Shown one piece after another: positions 25,592-34,121 of a stretch of 64,000 nt of DNA. Below the pieces are notes generated by a model. The model saw only the letters and a program-made list of their open reading frames with translations, made no database searches and was not told the DNA's origin. Origin of the DNA: Anaerolentibacter hominis (lineage in GTDB: Bacteria > Bacillota > Clostridia > Lachnospirales > Lachnospiraceae); NCBI RefSeq assembly GCF_032380675.1, contig NZ_JAWDIX010000001.1, positions 372,001-436,000 of the forward strand, read 5' to 3'. The position numbers and the translations under genes are program-made. Each line of letters begins with the position of its first letter. Position 1 is the first letter of the stretch.

Positions 25592-25644
25592 CGTAAGACA
25601 TAACTCGACCTCAAAGTAAACTTTTAGTCGAGTTATGTCTTACG
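25592..25644. repeat. long perfect inverted repeat
   Basis: CGTAAGACATAACTCGAC (25592-25609) and its exact complement GTCGAGTTATGTCTTACG (25627-25644) flank a 17-base loop containing AAAGTAAACTTT. No T tract follows on either strand. Sits in the 505-bp gap before the SSB-like gene. Confidence 0.8.
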
Positions 25645-25809
25645 AATGTGTCCGGCTTGCGGCTTTTTAACGTTCTAATTTGGAATATGCCGCATAAAAT
25701 TATACAGTAACGATTTAGCCAGGCAGTCTGCACAGCAGGCTGACGGTTGCAAGTAATAGAGGAGAAATACTTGTTTCCGTTGGGGAAAAAAGAGAGGAGC
25801 ACACAAAGA

Positions 25810-26442
25810 ATGAAAGATAAAGTATTTGATAATAATCAAGTAAGCATTGCAGGAGAGGTGGTAAGTGAATTTACATACAGCCACAATATTTTCGGAGAAG
25901 GTTTTTATACGGTGGATATCATGGTAAGCAGGCTCAGCAATTCCTATGATAAGATACCGCTGATGGTTTCCGAACGGCTGATGGATGTGACGGAGAGCTA
26001 CGTTGGAAAAAAAGTTGAAGTGGCAGGCCAGTTCCGGTCTTACAACCGTCATGAGGAGAACCGCAATCGTCTGGTTCTGTCTGTATTTGCAAGAGAGATC
26101 ACAATTGTGGACGACGATTATGAAAGCCCTAAGCCCAATTATGTTTATCTGGACGGCTATATCTGCAAAAAACCAATCTACCGGAAAACACCTTTGGGAA
26201 GAGAGATTGCAGATTTGCTGCTGGCTGTAAACCGGTCATATGGAAAATCCGATTATATTCCATGTATTTGCTGGGGGAGAAACGCCAGATTCGCAGAGAA
26301 TTTTGAAGTTGGAGGAGAACTGCAGATCTGGGGAAGAATCCAGAGCAGAGAATATCAGAAAAAGATCAGTGAAACTGAATTTGAAAGAAGAGTCGCCTAT
26401 GAAGTTTCTGTAAGCAAGCTGGAATATGCAAAACAGGAGTGA
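25810..26442 (+). CDS. SSB-like OB-fold protein
   Basis: A 210-residue soluble protein with two OB-fold-like halves of the single-strand-binding family: VSIAGEVVSEFTYSHN to LVLSVFAREITIV, then NYVYLDGYICKKPIYRKTPLGREIADLLLAVNR to the end. The second half carries the typical SSB text TPLGREIADLLLAVNR. No acidic SSB tail is seen, so it is not the main replicative SSB. ATG at 25810, eleven bases after GAGAGGAG. Often next to cobO in this family of organisms, without a known functional link. Confidence 0.75.
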   Translation: MKDKVFDNNQVSIAGEVVSEFTYSHNIFGEGFYTVDIMVSRLSNSYDKIPLMVSERLMDVTESYVGKKVEVAGQFRSYNRHEENRNRLVLSVFAREITIVDDDYESPKPNYVYLDGYICKKPIYRKTPLGREIADLLLAVNRSYGKSDYIPCICWGRNARFAENFEVGGELQIWGRIQSREYQKKISETEFERRVAYEVSVSKLEYAKQE

Positions 26443-26637
26443 GGCGGATTTATATAAATGCCCGGCAGCAACAGCCTTTTTTGGAGGGATGCAGGGGCAA
26501 ACGACAAAAAAAGATAGAATTTTCTTCCATAATATGATAGAATACAAAACGATAAAGCTGTTGTACTGTTCAGGCGATGGGTCGTCTGCGGGTTCGCTGC
26601 CTTTCGGGCTGCGGAACGGGAAAGGCATGGGAATAAA

Positions 26638-27144
26638 ATGGAAAAACGGATTGTGCAGGTTTACTTTGGCACCGGAAAGGGGAAAACCACAGCGGCAATC
26701 GGACAATGCATCCGCGCCATCAGTATGGATGAGCAGGTCATTGTTATACAGTTCCTGAAGGGAAAAGACAGGGAGGACCTCCGTTGTCTGGATCAGTTTG
26801 AAGAAAATATAAAAGTAGTACGGTTTGAAAAGTTCGTCGGTAATTTCCGGGATCTTTCTCCCAGGGAGCAGGAGGAGGAGAAGATCAATCTGCAGAATGG
26901 TTTTAACTATGCCAAAAAGGTTGTGGAGATTGGAGAATGTGATCTTTTGATCCTGGATGAAATTCTGGGCCTGATTGACCTGGGTATCGTTAAAACAGAG
27001 GATGTGATCCATCTTCTTGAGACCGGAAGGGAATCCTGCAACATGGTTCTGACCGGCCAGAATCTGCCGGAGGATCTTCTTACATACGTTGATATTGCAT
27101 CCCGGCTGGAGTCGGTTAAGGATTCTGAAAAAGGGAAATTATAG
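26638..27144 (+). CDS. cobO: cob(I)yrinic acid a,c-diamide adenosyltransferase
   Basis: A 168-residue P-loop enzyme (CobA/CobO/BtuR family) that moves the adenosyl group of ATP to the cobalt of corrinoids. Walker A is GTGKGKTTAA (residues 11-20), the aspartate-glutamate pair LLILDEILG lies near 99-107, and NMVLTGQNLPEDL is the family C-terminal motif. The protein is shorter than E. coli BtuR by the N-terminal arm. In this isolated setting it may serve corrinoid salvage for adenosylcobalamin enzymes. 195 bp separate it from the SSB-like gene. Confidence 0.9.
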   Translation: MEKRIVQVYFGTGKGKTTAAIGQCIRAISMDEQVIVIQFLKGKDREDLRCLDQFEENIKVVRFEKFVGNFRDLSPREQEEEKINLQNGFNYAKKVVEIGECDLLILDEILGLIDLGIVKTEDVIHLLETGRESCNMVLTGQNLPEDLLTYVDIASRLESVKDSEKGKL

Positions 27145-27182
27145 ACGATAAAGATTTAGCGGCAAAAATAGTATAGAAATTC

Positions 27183-27210
27183 ATGGCAGCCTTTTGCGGG
27201 CTGCCATTTC
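27183..27210 (+). terminator. cobO terminator
   Basis: ATGGCAGCC pairs with GGCTGCCAT over TTTTGCG; a short TTTC follows. Confidence 0.65.
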
Positions 27211-27263
27211 TGCGTTGATTTCCATTGGTTTTGTGCAGGAGGAAAAAGCAGGTAAAATTAGGA

Positions 27264-27292
27264 TTGACAAAGAAAACAGAGGGTGCTAATAT
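27264..27292 (+). promoter_or_regulatory. promoter of the lysine riboswitch / dapA
   Basis: TTGACA (27264-27269), 17 bp, TAATAT (27287-27292), placing the start at the 5' edge of the aptamer. Confidence 0.8.
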
Positions 27293-27297
27293 ACTGA

Positions 27298-27464
27298 TAT
27301 TGGTAGAGGCGCATTTTTTATCAGTAATCTCTTTGATGTGTGCAGACACAGGCGAGATGAGATGAAAGGAAAAGATGCCGAAGGAGGAGTTTTCTGCAGA
27401 GCGTATCCTGGGCATACAGTTAAGAGCTGTGTGACTGTCATCAAGTTAGATGGAGTGCTACCTA
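27298..27464 (+). ncRNA. lysine riboswitch (L-box)
   Basis: Conserved parts in order: GGTAGAGGCGC, AGTAA, GATGAAAGGAAAAGATGCCG, AAGGAGGA, CTGGGCATACAGTTAAGAGC, GTGTGACTGTCAT and GAGTGCTACC. GGTAG and CTACC close P1. Downstream, CCTAAAGAA (overlapping the P1 3' strand) pairs with TTCTTTAGG, then a terminator follows. High lysine should therefore end transcription before dapA, the first lysine-branch gene. Confidence 0.9.
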
Positions 27465-27506
27465 AAGAATGTCTTTGTGATGCAGTTTTATGCATTGTTC
27501 TTTAGG

Positions 27507-27532
27507 AGCCGGCTAAGCAGTCGGCTTTTTTT
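27507..27532 (+). terminator. lysine riboswitch terminator
   Basis: AGCCGGC-TAAGCA-GTCGGCT followed by TTTTTT. Confidence 0.85.
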
Positions 27533-27539
27533 AATACAT

Positions 27540-27661
27540 AGGAAAGTTTGGAGAACTTTCCTAATGTAATAAAAAACCCTCCGGGGGATTGCACTGCGGC
27601 GGAACGGAATCGTGTTGCCAGAGCAACCCGCCGCAGGCAGAGAATCCCGCTTGCGGGATTC
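27540..27661. repeat. hairpin-rich element between the lysine riboswitch and dapA
   Basis: Three hairpins in a row: AGGAAAGTT/AACTTTCCT (27540-27562), CTGCGGCGG/CCGCCGCAG (27594-27636) and GAATCCCGC/GCGGGATTC (27642-27661). The 17-base string GTTTGGAGAACTTTCCT recurs on the other strand near 61639. It looks inserted: the dapA leader is otherwise complete before it. GC content is higher than around it. Confidence 0.5.
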
Positions 27662-27771
27662 TGTGTTATTTCAATAGGAATCAATTTCCTATCTCCGGAA
27701 GAAAGATCTGGCTTGAATTCCCTACTGATTAAAAGTACAATAACAATCAGAGAATTTAGGAGGACAAAATT

Positions 27772-28656
27772 ATGGCTATTTTTACAGGTGCAGGCGTTGC
27801 GATTATTACGCCGATGATGGCAAATGGAGATGTGGATTTCCCGATGCTGGAGAAGTTCATAGACTTTCAGATTGAAAACGGAACAGATTGTATCGTTATT
27901 ACAGGTACGACGGGCGAGGCTTCTACCTTAACCCATGAGGAGCATATCGAGACGATCCGCTGTGCGGTGGATGCTGCGAAGAAGAGGGTGCCGGTTGTAG
28001 CGGGAACAGGCTCTAACTGTACGGAGACAGCTATTTATTTATCCAAAGAAGCAGAAAGGGTGGGTGCCGACGGCGTACTGCTGGTATCCCCATATTACAA
28101 TAAAGCAACACAGCGCGGTCTGTATGAGCACTTTGCGGATACGGCCCATGCGATCAATATTCCGGTTATTCTTTATAACATTCAGGGCAGAACCGGAGTG
28201 AATATTGCTCCGTCAACAGTAGCTTCTCTCGTTAAAGACGTTGACAATATTGTCGGTATCAAGGAAGCCAGCGGAGATATCTCCCAGATCGCGGATATTA
28301 TGCAGCTGACAGACGGTCAGATTGACCTGTATTCCGGTAATGACGATCAGGTTGTACCGTTAATGTCACTGGGCGGCAAGGGCGTTATTTCTGTATTGTC
28401 CAATATTGCTCCGAGAGAGACGCACGATATGGTTCAGAAATTCCTGGATGGAGACGTAAAGGGAAGCCTGGAACTGCAGATGAAGTATTTACCGCTGATC
28501 CATGCGCTGTTCAGCGAAGTGAATCCTATCCCGGTGAAAAAGGCAGTCAGCCTGATCGGATACTGCCAGGGAGCAGTGAGAAAGCCGCTGACCGTAATGG
28601 AAGAGGCTCACGCAGCTGTATTGATGGATGAGATGAAAAAGGTGGGTCTGATCTAA
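27772..28656 (+). CDS. dapA: 4-hydroxy-tetrahydrodipicolinate synthase
   Basis: Condenses pyruvate and aspartate semialdehyde in the lysine/meso-diaminopimelate pathway. The 294-residue TIM barrel has GTTGEASTLTHEEH (about residues 44-57), the tyrosine in VSPYYNKATQRGLYEHF, and the Schiff-base lysine in IVGIKEASGD (about 160-169). GTGSN is also present. AGGAGG lies before the ATG. Controlled by the lysine riboswitch about 300 bp upstream, and followed by dapB in the same direction. Confidence 0.96.
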   Translation: MAIFTGAGVAIITPMMANGDVDFPMLEKFIDFQIENGTDCIVITGTTGEASTLTHEEHIETIRCAVDAAKKRVPVVAGTGSNCTETAIYLSKEAERVGADGVLLVSPYYNKATQRGLYEHFADTAHAINIPVILYNIQGRTGVNIAPSTVASLVKDVDNIVGIKEASGDISQIADIMQLTDGQIDLYSGNDDQVVPLMSLGGKGVISVLSNIAPRETHDMVQKFLDGDVKGSLELQMKYLPLIHALFSEVNPIPVKKAVSLIGYCQGAVRKPLTVMEEAHAAVLMDEMKKVGLI

Positions 28657-28680
28657 GCGGAACATGAAAAATTAAAGAGG

Positions 28681-28744
28681 AAGAGTGAAGAGGAAAGCAT
28701 ACATAAATAAGGATATATTCCCTATTTCCTTTTCACTCTTTTTT
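28681..28744 (+). terminator. dapA-dapB intercistronic terminator
   Basis: AAGAGTGAAGAGGAAA pairs with TTTCCTTTTCACTCTT (one mismatch) across a 28-base loop and is followed by TTTT, ending just before the dapB ribosome binding site. Likely partial, lowering dapB relative to dapA. Confidence 0.7.
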
Positions 28745-28762
28745 GAAAAGGGAGGTTTTCAG

Positions 28763-29521
28763 ATGATTAGGGTAATTATGCATGGCTGCAATGGAAAGAT
28801 GGGGCAGGTTATCACCGGACTGATCGCAGGGGAGGATTCCATGGAAATCGTGGCAGGAATCGATCCTTATGACGGAATTGCCAATGACTATCCGGTTTTC
28901 AAATCCTGTGCGGACTGTACTGTGGATGCGGATGTAATAATTGACTTCTCTAGTGCGGCAGCGATCGACAGCCTGCTGGATTATATAGAAGAAAAAAAGA
29001 TGCCGGTTGTCCTGTGTACGACCGGGCTTTCAAAGGAGCAGATCGAACGGGTAGAGAATGTAAGCCGGAACGCGGCGGTATTAAGGTCTGCCAATATGTC
29101 GCTTGGCATTAATCTCCTGCTGAAACTGGTACAGAATGCGGCTAAAGTCCTCTATGCGGATGGCTTCGATATCGAGATCGTGGAACGTCATCATAATCAG
29201 AAGGTGGATGCCCCGTCCGGTACGGCAATGGCTCTGGCGGATTCCATCAATGAGGCGCTGAACCATGAACTTAACTATGTCTATGACCGGTCCCAGGTCA
29301 GACAGAAAAGAGAGAGAAACGATCTGGGGATATCCGCGGTCCGCGGCGGCACAATTGTAGGGGATCACGATGTGATCTTTGCCGGCACAGATGAAGTGGT
29401 GGAGATTAAACACACGGCATACTCGAAAGCTGTGTTTGCAAAGGGTGCGGTGGCAGCAGCACGTTTTCTCGCAGGAAAACCGGCAGGCCATTATCAGATG
29501 TCGGATGTGATCCAGCTGTAG
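28763..29521 (+). CDS. dapB: 4-hydroxy-tetrahydrodipicolinate reductase
   Basis: Second step of the lysine branch; reduces the DapA product with NAD(P)H. The 252-residue protein has the nucleotide loop MHGCNGKMGQV at the N terminus, the catalytic region EIVERHHNQKVDAPSGTA (about residues 134-151) and a C-terminal HTAYSKAVFAKGAV. The start is the ATG after GGGAGG; the frame to 28685 includes the terminator hairpin and is not coding. No further lysine genes are seen downstream. Confidence 0.96.
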   Translation: MIRVIMHGCNGKMGQVITGLIAGEDSMEIVAGIDPYDGIANDYPVFKSCADCTVDADVIIDFSSAAAIDSLLDYIEEKKMPVVLCTTGLSKEQIERVENVSRNAAVLRSANMSLGINLLLKLVQNAAKVLYADGFDIEIVERHHNQKVDAPSGTAMALADSINEALNHELNYVYDRSQVRQKRERNDLGISAVRGGTIVGDHDVIFAGTDEVVEIKHTAYSKAVFAKGAVAAARFLAGKPAGHYQMSDVIQL

Positions 29522-29552
29522 TGGAACAGGCTGGATAAAAAAGGATGTCTTG

Positions 29553-29634
29553 TTGAAGTCGTACTTTTTTTATGATATACTTTTAAATACAGACGAAGTG
29601 CTATCAGGCCGTCAGTCGTGGGATTGGCGGCCTG
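29553..29634 (+). promoter_or_regulatory. promoter with proximal hairpin before the beta-hydroxyacid dehydrogenase
   Basis: TTGAAG (29553-29558), 17 bp, TATACT (29576-29581). About 20 bases after the likely start, CAGGCCGTCA (29605) pairs with TGGCGGCCTG (ends 29634), followed only by GTTTGC. Resembles the promoter-hairpin layout at gltB and the CarD-like gene. Confidence 0.6.
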
Positions 29635-29688
29635 GTTTGCAATAGGTAGATTATTCTGATAAAAAGGGTTCTGGAAAGGAGACAGGTT

Positions 29689-30552
29689 ATGAAAAAAATT
29701 GGTTTTATCGGTGTTGGTGTAATGGGTAAGTCCATGGTACGTAATTTGATGAAACATGGATATGAGGTTTCCATTTATACCAGAACAAAGAGCAAAGTGG
29801 AAGATGTGATCGGGGAAGGCGCTGTATGGTGTGACACTGTAAAAGAGTGTGCTTCCGGCCAGGACGCGGTTATTACTATCGTAGGTTTCCCAAAAGATGT
29901 GGAAGAGGTTTACTTTGGGGCTGACGGCATTATTGAAAATATTCCATCCGGAAGTTATGTGATTGATATGACTACTACCAGTCCAAAACTGGCGGTTCGT
30001 ATATATAATGAGGCGAAGGAAAAAGGCGTTAAGGCTCTTGATGCGCCTGTTTCCGGCGGAGACATCGGTGCGCAGAAGGGGACTCTGGCTATTATGGTCG
30101 GCGGCGATAAAGAAGATTTTGACGCATGTATGCCGCTGTTTGAGGCTATGGGTACCAACATCGTGTATGAGGGCGGCTGTGGCTGCGGACAGCATACCAA
30201 GATGGCAAATCAGATCGCTCTGGCCGGTTCCCTGATCGGAGCGGCTGAGGCAATCGCCTATGCAAGAGGCGTTGGTCTGGATGTTGAGACAATGTTAAAT
30301 ACAATCGGTGCGGGTGCAGCCGGCAGCTGGCAACTGGTTAATAACGGTCCGAAGATGATGGTAGGCGACTATAAACCTGGCTTCTTCATTAATCACTATA
30401 TCAAAGATATGAAGATCGCCGCGGAAGAAGCAGATGCTGCGGACGTATCGCTTCCTGTATTAAACGAAGTGCTGGATATGTTTAAGAAATTAGAGGACGA
30501 GGGCCTTGGAAAAGAAGGAACTCAGGCTATCATTAAATCTTATGAGAAATAA
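29689..30552 (+). CDS. beta-hydroxyacid dehydrogenase (GarR/MmsB family)
   Basis: A 287-residue NAD(P)-dependent dehydrogenase. The N-terminal Rossmann motif is IGFIGVGVMGKSMVRNLMKHG; DAPVSGGDIGAQKGTLAIMVGG (about residues 118-139) is the substrate-binding signature and GCGQHTKMANQI contains the catalytic lysine. Candidates for substrate are tartronate semialdehyde, 3-hydroxyisobutyrate or a short 3-hydroxyacid. No glycerate or glucarate genes are adjacent. Own promoter, AAAGGAG ribosome binding site, terminator at 30572-30610. Confidence 0.85.
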   Translation: MKKIGFIGVGVMGKSMVRNLMKHGYEVSIYTRTKSKVEDVIGEGAVWCDTVKECASGQDAVITIVGFPKDVEEVYFGADGIIENIPSGSYVIDMTTTSPKLAVRIYNEAKEKGVKALDAPVSGGDIGAQKGTLAIMVGGDKEDFDACMPLFEAMGTNIVYEGGCGCGQHTKMANQIALAGSLIGAAEAIAYARGVGLDVETMLNTIGAGAAGSWQLVNNGPKMMVGDYKPGFFINHYIKDMKIAAEEADAADVSLPVLNEVLDMFKKLEDEGLGKEGTQAIIKSYEK

Positions 30553-30571
30553 GTAATGTTACCGGATATGG

Positions 30572-30610
30572 CGCCGGGCGGCAGGGGGGATTCCTTCACG
30601 CCCGGCGTTT
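30572..30610 (+). terminator. terminator after the beta-hydroxyacid dehydrogenase
   Basis: CGCCGGG (30572) pairs with CCCGGCG (30601-30607), followed by TTTGTT. Confidence 0.65.
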
Positions 30611-30629
30611 GTTATCGTATAGGAAATTC

Positions 30630-30810
30630 ATCATGGAAGTAGATAAGACGCCCACCTCAATAGGTGGTGAGTAAATAACAAATTCGTCTTGGTGGAAGCC
30701 CAGTCTCCTTCCAAGATAAAGCCTCCGGCGGATTGCGGAGCCGCACAGATTATTATGTCATGCAAAGCATGACGTGCGGCTCGCAGCAAGTACGCCGAGG
30801 CGTACTTGAA
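30630..30810 (+). mobile_element. IS200/IS605-like MITE, copy 2 (full length)
   Basis: Starts ATCATGGAAGTAGATAAGAC and ends at AAGTACGCCGAGGCGTACTT plus GAA. Order of structures: bulged hairpin CCCACCT...AGGTGGTG, outer pairing TGGAAG with CTTCCA, then GCCGCAC...GTGCGGC holding GTCATGC-AAA-GCATGAC, then AAGTACGCC/GGCGTACTT. Over 90 percent identical to copy 3. No reading frame inside. The last bases abut the ribosome-binding region of the HAD gene. Confidence 0.75.
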
Positions 30811-30847
30811 GGGAGTTTCCTACAGAACAAAGCGAGGAACTGAATTT

Positions 30848-31711
30848 ATGAGAACACTGTATGTTTCCGATCTGGACGGCACACTGCTGGGAGAAAATGC
30901 CGTGCTGTCTGAATTTACCAGAAACACCATCAATGAGCTGGTTGATCAGGGGTTATTATTTACCTATGCCACGGCCAGATCTCACAAAACGGCTTCCCAG
31001 GTGCTGGAGGGGCTGCGCTGCTCTGCCCCTGCGATCACCCACAATGGAGGATTTTTAACAGATCCCGGGACCGGGATGATTTATGATGTGGTCACGTTTG
31101 AACCAGAGGATGTAAGAAGGGCCGAAGATGTGTTCCGCTTCCATAACGCAGTCCCGGTAGTGTATTCTCTGTTTGGAGAGAAGAAGCTGCCTGGCTTTAT
31201 CCCGGAGAAGCTGTCCTGGTACCAGGGACGGGAAACGGGAGGGCTGAACCGGTTTCTGAAGATGCATGAGAACGATCCCCGGCTGAATCCGGTGCACAGT
31301 GAGGAAGAGCTTTTTGAGGGGATTCCATTTTACTATAATCTGATCGACAGTAAAGAGAAGCTGGAGGAGATCAGCCGGCATTTTGATGACCCGTCCAAAT
31401 ATTTCTATACTCTGCAGCAGGAGATTTACAGCCCCTGTGATTACTGGCTGGAGATCATGCCCGCCAACGCTACAAAGGCGATGGGGCTGAAACGGCTCAG
31501 AAAGGAATTCCACTTTGACCGGGTCGTCTGTTTTGGCGATGCGCTCAATGATGTAAGTATGTTTCAGACGGCGGATGAGGCTTACGCAATGGAAAACGGG
31601 GCAGAGATACTTAAGAAGACAGCTGCAGCTGTAATCGGTTCCAATCTGGAAGACGGTGTGGCAAAATGGCTGCTTGAAAACGGACAAATTGTTCCCGGCG
31701 GAACTTTATAA
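30848..31711 (+). CDS. HAD-superfamily (Cof-type) phosphatase
   Basis: A 287-residue HAD hydrolase. Motif I is LYVSDLDGTLLGEN (aspartates at residues 6 and 8), motif II threonine in YATARSH, motif III/IV lysine and FGDALNDVSMF near residue 235. The Cof-like cap between them sets substrate range, usually sugar phosphates or nucleotides. ATG at 30848 with GCGAGGA upstream; an upstream in-frame TTG falls inside the MITE. The MITE has replaced whatever promoter lay close by, so its expression may depend on the repeat. Confidence 0.83.
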   Translation: MRTLYVSDLDGTLLGENAVLSEFTRNTINELVDQGLLFTYATARSHKTASQVLEGLRCSAPAITHNGGFLTDPGTGMIYDVVTFEPEDVRRAEDVFRFHNAVPVVYSLFGEKKLPGFIPEKLSWYQGRETGGLNRFLKMHENDPRLNPVHSEEELFEGIPFYYNLIDSKEKLEEISRHFDDPSKYFYTLQQEIYSPCDYWLEIMPANATKAMGLKRLRKEFHFDRVVCFGDALNDVSMFQTADEAYAMENGAEILKKTAAAVIGSNLEDGVAKWLLENGQIVPGGTL

Positions 31712-31791
31712 ATAACGAAAATGAATTATATTTCTTAAATTACAAGGAAAAAACGAAAGAGAATAAGGAATTGAAAGGAGTGTCACATAGG

Positions 31792-32547
31792 ATGAAACTG
31801 GTCTCATGGAATGTAAATGGACTGAGAGCCTGTATGCAAAAAGGGTTTATGGATTTTTTTCAGTCTGTGGATGCGGATATTTTTTGCCTGCAGGAGACAA
31901 AATTACAGAAGGGACAGATTGATCTGGAACTTCCGGGATATTTTCAATATTGGAACTACGCGGTGAAGAAAGGATACTCCGGCACAGCAGTTTTTACAAA
32001 ACAGGAGCCTTTGCGTGTTGCTTACGGCCTGGGTATAGAAGAGCATGACCAGGAGGGAAGGGTGATTACACTGGAATTTCCGGAGTTTTATCTGGTCACC
32101 TGCTACACGCCAAATTCTCAGGAGCAATTGAAACGGCTTACCTACCGGATGGAGTGGGAGGATGAATTCCGTGCCTACCTGAAAAAACTGGAGGAAAGCA
32201 AACCGGTGGTTTTCTGCGGGGATCTGAATGTTGCTCATCGTGAGATAGACCTGAAAAATCCGAAGACAAACAGAAAAAATGCTGGTTTTACAGACGAAGA
32301 GAGAGGAAAGTTTTCTGAACTTCTGGAAGCAGGGTTCCTTGATACGTTCCGTTATTTTTATCCCGATCAGGAGGGGATCTACTCCTGGTGGTCCTATCGG
32401 TTCAGAGCCAGAGAGAAGAACGCCGGCTGGCGCATTGATTATTTCTGCGTCTCCGGTTCTATGGAGGACCAACTGGAAGATGCCAGGATTCATACCGATA
32501 TTTTTGGGTCGGATCACTGTCCGGTTGAACTGGACCTGAAATGCTGA
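31792..32547 (+). CDS. xth: exodeoxyribonuclease III / AP endonuclease
   Basis: A 251-residue metal-dependent AP endonuclease of the ExoIII/APE1 family acting in base excision repair. MKLVSWNVNGLRACMQKGF opens with the catalytic asparagine; LQETKLQ has the metal glutamate; CGDLNVAHREIDL carries the catalytic DxN; GSDHCPVEL at the end has the catalytic histidine. I use the ATG at 31792. Endonuclease IV follows 22 bp downstream, so two unrelated AP endonucleases are co-transcribed. Confidence 0.94.
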   Translation: MKLVSWNVNGLRACMQKGFMDFFQSVDADIFCLQETKLQKGQIDLELPGYFQYWNYAVKKGYSGTAVFTKQEPLRVAYGLGIEEHDQEGRVITLEFPEFYLVTCYTPNSQEQLKRLTYRMEWEDEFRAYLKKLEESKPVVFCGDLNVAHREIDLKNPKTNRKNAGFTDEERGKFSELLEAGFLDTFRYFYPDQEGIYSWWSYRFRAREKNAGWRIDYFCVSGSMEDQLEDARIHTDIFGSDHCPVELDLKC

Positions 32548-32569
32548 TTGCAGAAAGGAATCTGTAGAT

Positions 32570-33472
32570 ATGTCAAATTATAATCCGATACTTGGTTCCC
32601 ATGTGGGAATGAGCGGTAAGGAAATGTTCGCAGGCTCGGTGGAGGAAGCCCATTCCTACGGGGCCGATACTTTTATGATTTATACCGGGGCTCCGCAGAA
32701 TACCCGGAGAAAAGAGATTGACCAGCTGAACATTGAAGCCGGGCAGGAGCTGATGAAGAAATTCGGTATGAAGGACTTTGTCGTACATGCCCCTTATATT
32801 ATAAATCTGGGCAACTCGGTAAAACCAGAAACCTTTGAACTGGCAGTGGAGTTCCTGGCAAAGGAGTTAAAACGGACGGAGGCTATGGGCAGCAATATCC
32901 TGGTGCTCCATCCCGGCGCTCATGTAGGCGCAGGGGAGAAAGAGGGCATTGCCCAGATCGTGAAAGGGCTGAATGAAGTGCTGACCCGGGACACCAAAGT
33001 CAATGTTGCGCTGGAAACCATGGCGGGGAAGGGAAGCGAAATCGGGCGGAACTTTGAGGAACTGGCGGCAATCTATGACGGTGTGAATTTTAATGACAAG
33101 CTGCGGGTCTGTTTTGATACCTGCCATACCAACGATGCGGGCTATGATATAATCGGGGATTTCGATGGAGTCATGGATGAGTTTGACCGGATTCTCGGGA
33201 AAGATCAGATAGCGGTATTTCATATCAACGACAGTAAAAATGTGATGGGCGCAGGCAAGGACCGGCATGCAAATATTGGTTATGGGACGATCGGATTCGA
33301 TGCTTTGTGCCGGATTGTACATCATCCTGATTTTGAAAAAGTGCCTAAAATACTGGAAACTCCCTGGTATCTATCCCCGGATAATGCCAAGCTGTCGCTG
33401 GCGCCTTATCGGGAGGAAATCGAGATGCTGAGAGAAAAAAATTTCAAAAAGGTGTTGCCAATTGAAAAATAG
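32570..33472 (+). CDS. nfo: endonuclease IV
   Basis: A 300-residue trinuclear-zinc AP endonuclease for repair of abasic and oxidised sites. Zinc ligands are in GSHVGMSG (N-terminal His), VVHAPY, LHPGAH, ALETMAGKGSE, CFDTCHTNDAGYD and HINDSK with DRHANIG. Length and motif order are standard. GAAAGGAATC precedes the ATG. Follows xth in one transcript. Confidence 0.96.
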   Translation: MSNYNPILGSHVGMSGKEMFAGSVEEAHSYGADTFMIYTGAPQNTRRKEIDQLNIEAGQELMKKFGMKDFVVHAPYIINLGNSVKPETFELAVEFLAKELKRTEAMGSNILVLHPGAHVGAGEKEGIAQIVKGLNEVLTRDTKVNVALETMAGKGSEIGRNFEELAAIYDGVNFNDKLRVCFDTCHTNDAGYDIIGDFDGVMDEFDRILGKDQIAVFHINDSKNVMGAGKDRHANIGYGTIGFDALCRIVHHPDFEKVPKILETPWYLSPDNAKLSLAPYREEIEMLREKNFKKVLPIEK

Positions 33473-33569
33473 TGTGTTATTATTTGACCTAAATTCATCC
33501 GGAAGGTTTGGAATATTGGCACAATATATCTGAGACAAAGCTATGTTCATACAAATATTGGTCAATAAA

Positions 33570-33886
33570 CCGGAAGGCTGACAAAGGCAGAGAAGGAGAC
33601 TGAGATCTGAGGATGCACTTAAAAACAGGAATGCGGGGTCACCGACTGAGAGCCCGGCTATGGTGATAGTCAGATGGAGGAACACTCCGGAGCTCATGTT
33701 CCGAACAGAGTAGGTTCATGCGTTGGCACGCGTTAAGTGTGAACACGATAGTCGTGTACGGTAAGCGTACTGGACTAGGTCGTGTGAGAGGGGAAGTCTT
33801 TCTGCTGCAGAGACTTCTCAATGCGGGTGGTACCGCGGGAAAGAAAATCCCGTCCCGGAACAGGAAACTGTTCCGGGACTTTTTTT
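33570..33886 (+). ncRNA. T-box leader of aspS-gatCAB (probably Asn-responsive)
   Basis: The T-box core AATGCGGGTGGTACCGCGG lies at 33820-33838, preceded by about 250 bases of folded leader. The terminator GTCCCGGAACAG-GAAA-CTGTTCCGGGAC with T7 follows at 33852-33886. Uncharged tRNA would pair its CCA end with TGG and favour the antiterminator. The downstream genes make Asp-tRNA and Asn-tRNA; an AAC triplet occurs in a plausible specifier position near 33680 (GGAGGAACACTCC), but I could not fold Stem I with certainty. Confidence 0.85.
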
Positions 33887-33901
33887 GTACCCTGAACCGC
33901 G

Positions 33902-33965
33902 TATTCCGAACTATAAAATCACATCGGAAAGTTTACTTTTCAGAGTGATTTTATAGTTTGGAATA
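33902..33965. repeat. long inverted repeat after the T-box terminator
   Basis: TATTCCGAACTATAAAATCA(C) at 33902-33922 pairs with its complement at 33945-33965, 20 of 21 positions plus one G-T pair. The loop contains AAAGTTTACTTT, like the inverted repeat at 25592. Lies between the T-box terminator and aspS. Confidence 0.75.
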
Positions 33966-34121
33966 TGGGACGAAGCCCCAAATCGAGCGAAACCGAAGGT
34001 TTAGCGAGATTTAGCGCGGTTGAGGAAAGAACTGCAAATCTAACTAATATTGCAGTCTGATTTGCATGGTTCTACAAAAAAGGTCCCGGAAGACTTGCTT
34101 AAACGGAAAGGTGGAAGTTAT

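Noticed and set aside
25305..25601. N-terminal extension of the DUF2975 protein
   Set aside because: It crosses the promoter and operator and has no membrane-protein character.
29494..30195. 233-residue open frame opposite the beta-hydroxyacid dehydrogenase
   Set aside because: A shadow of the real gene in another frame, with no ribosome site or recognisable domain.
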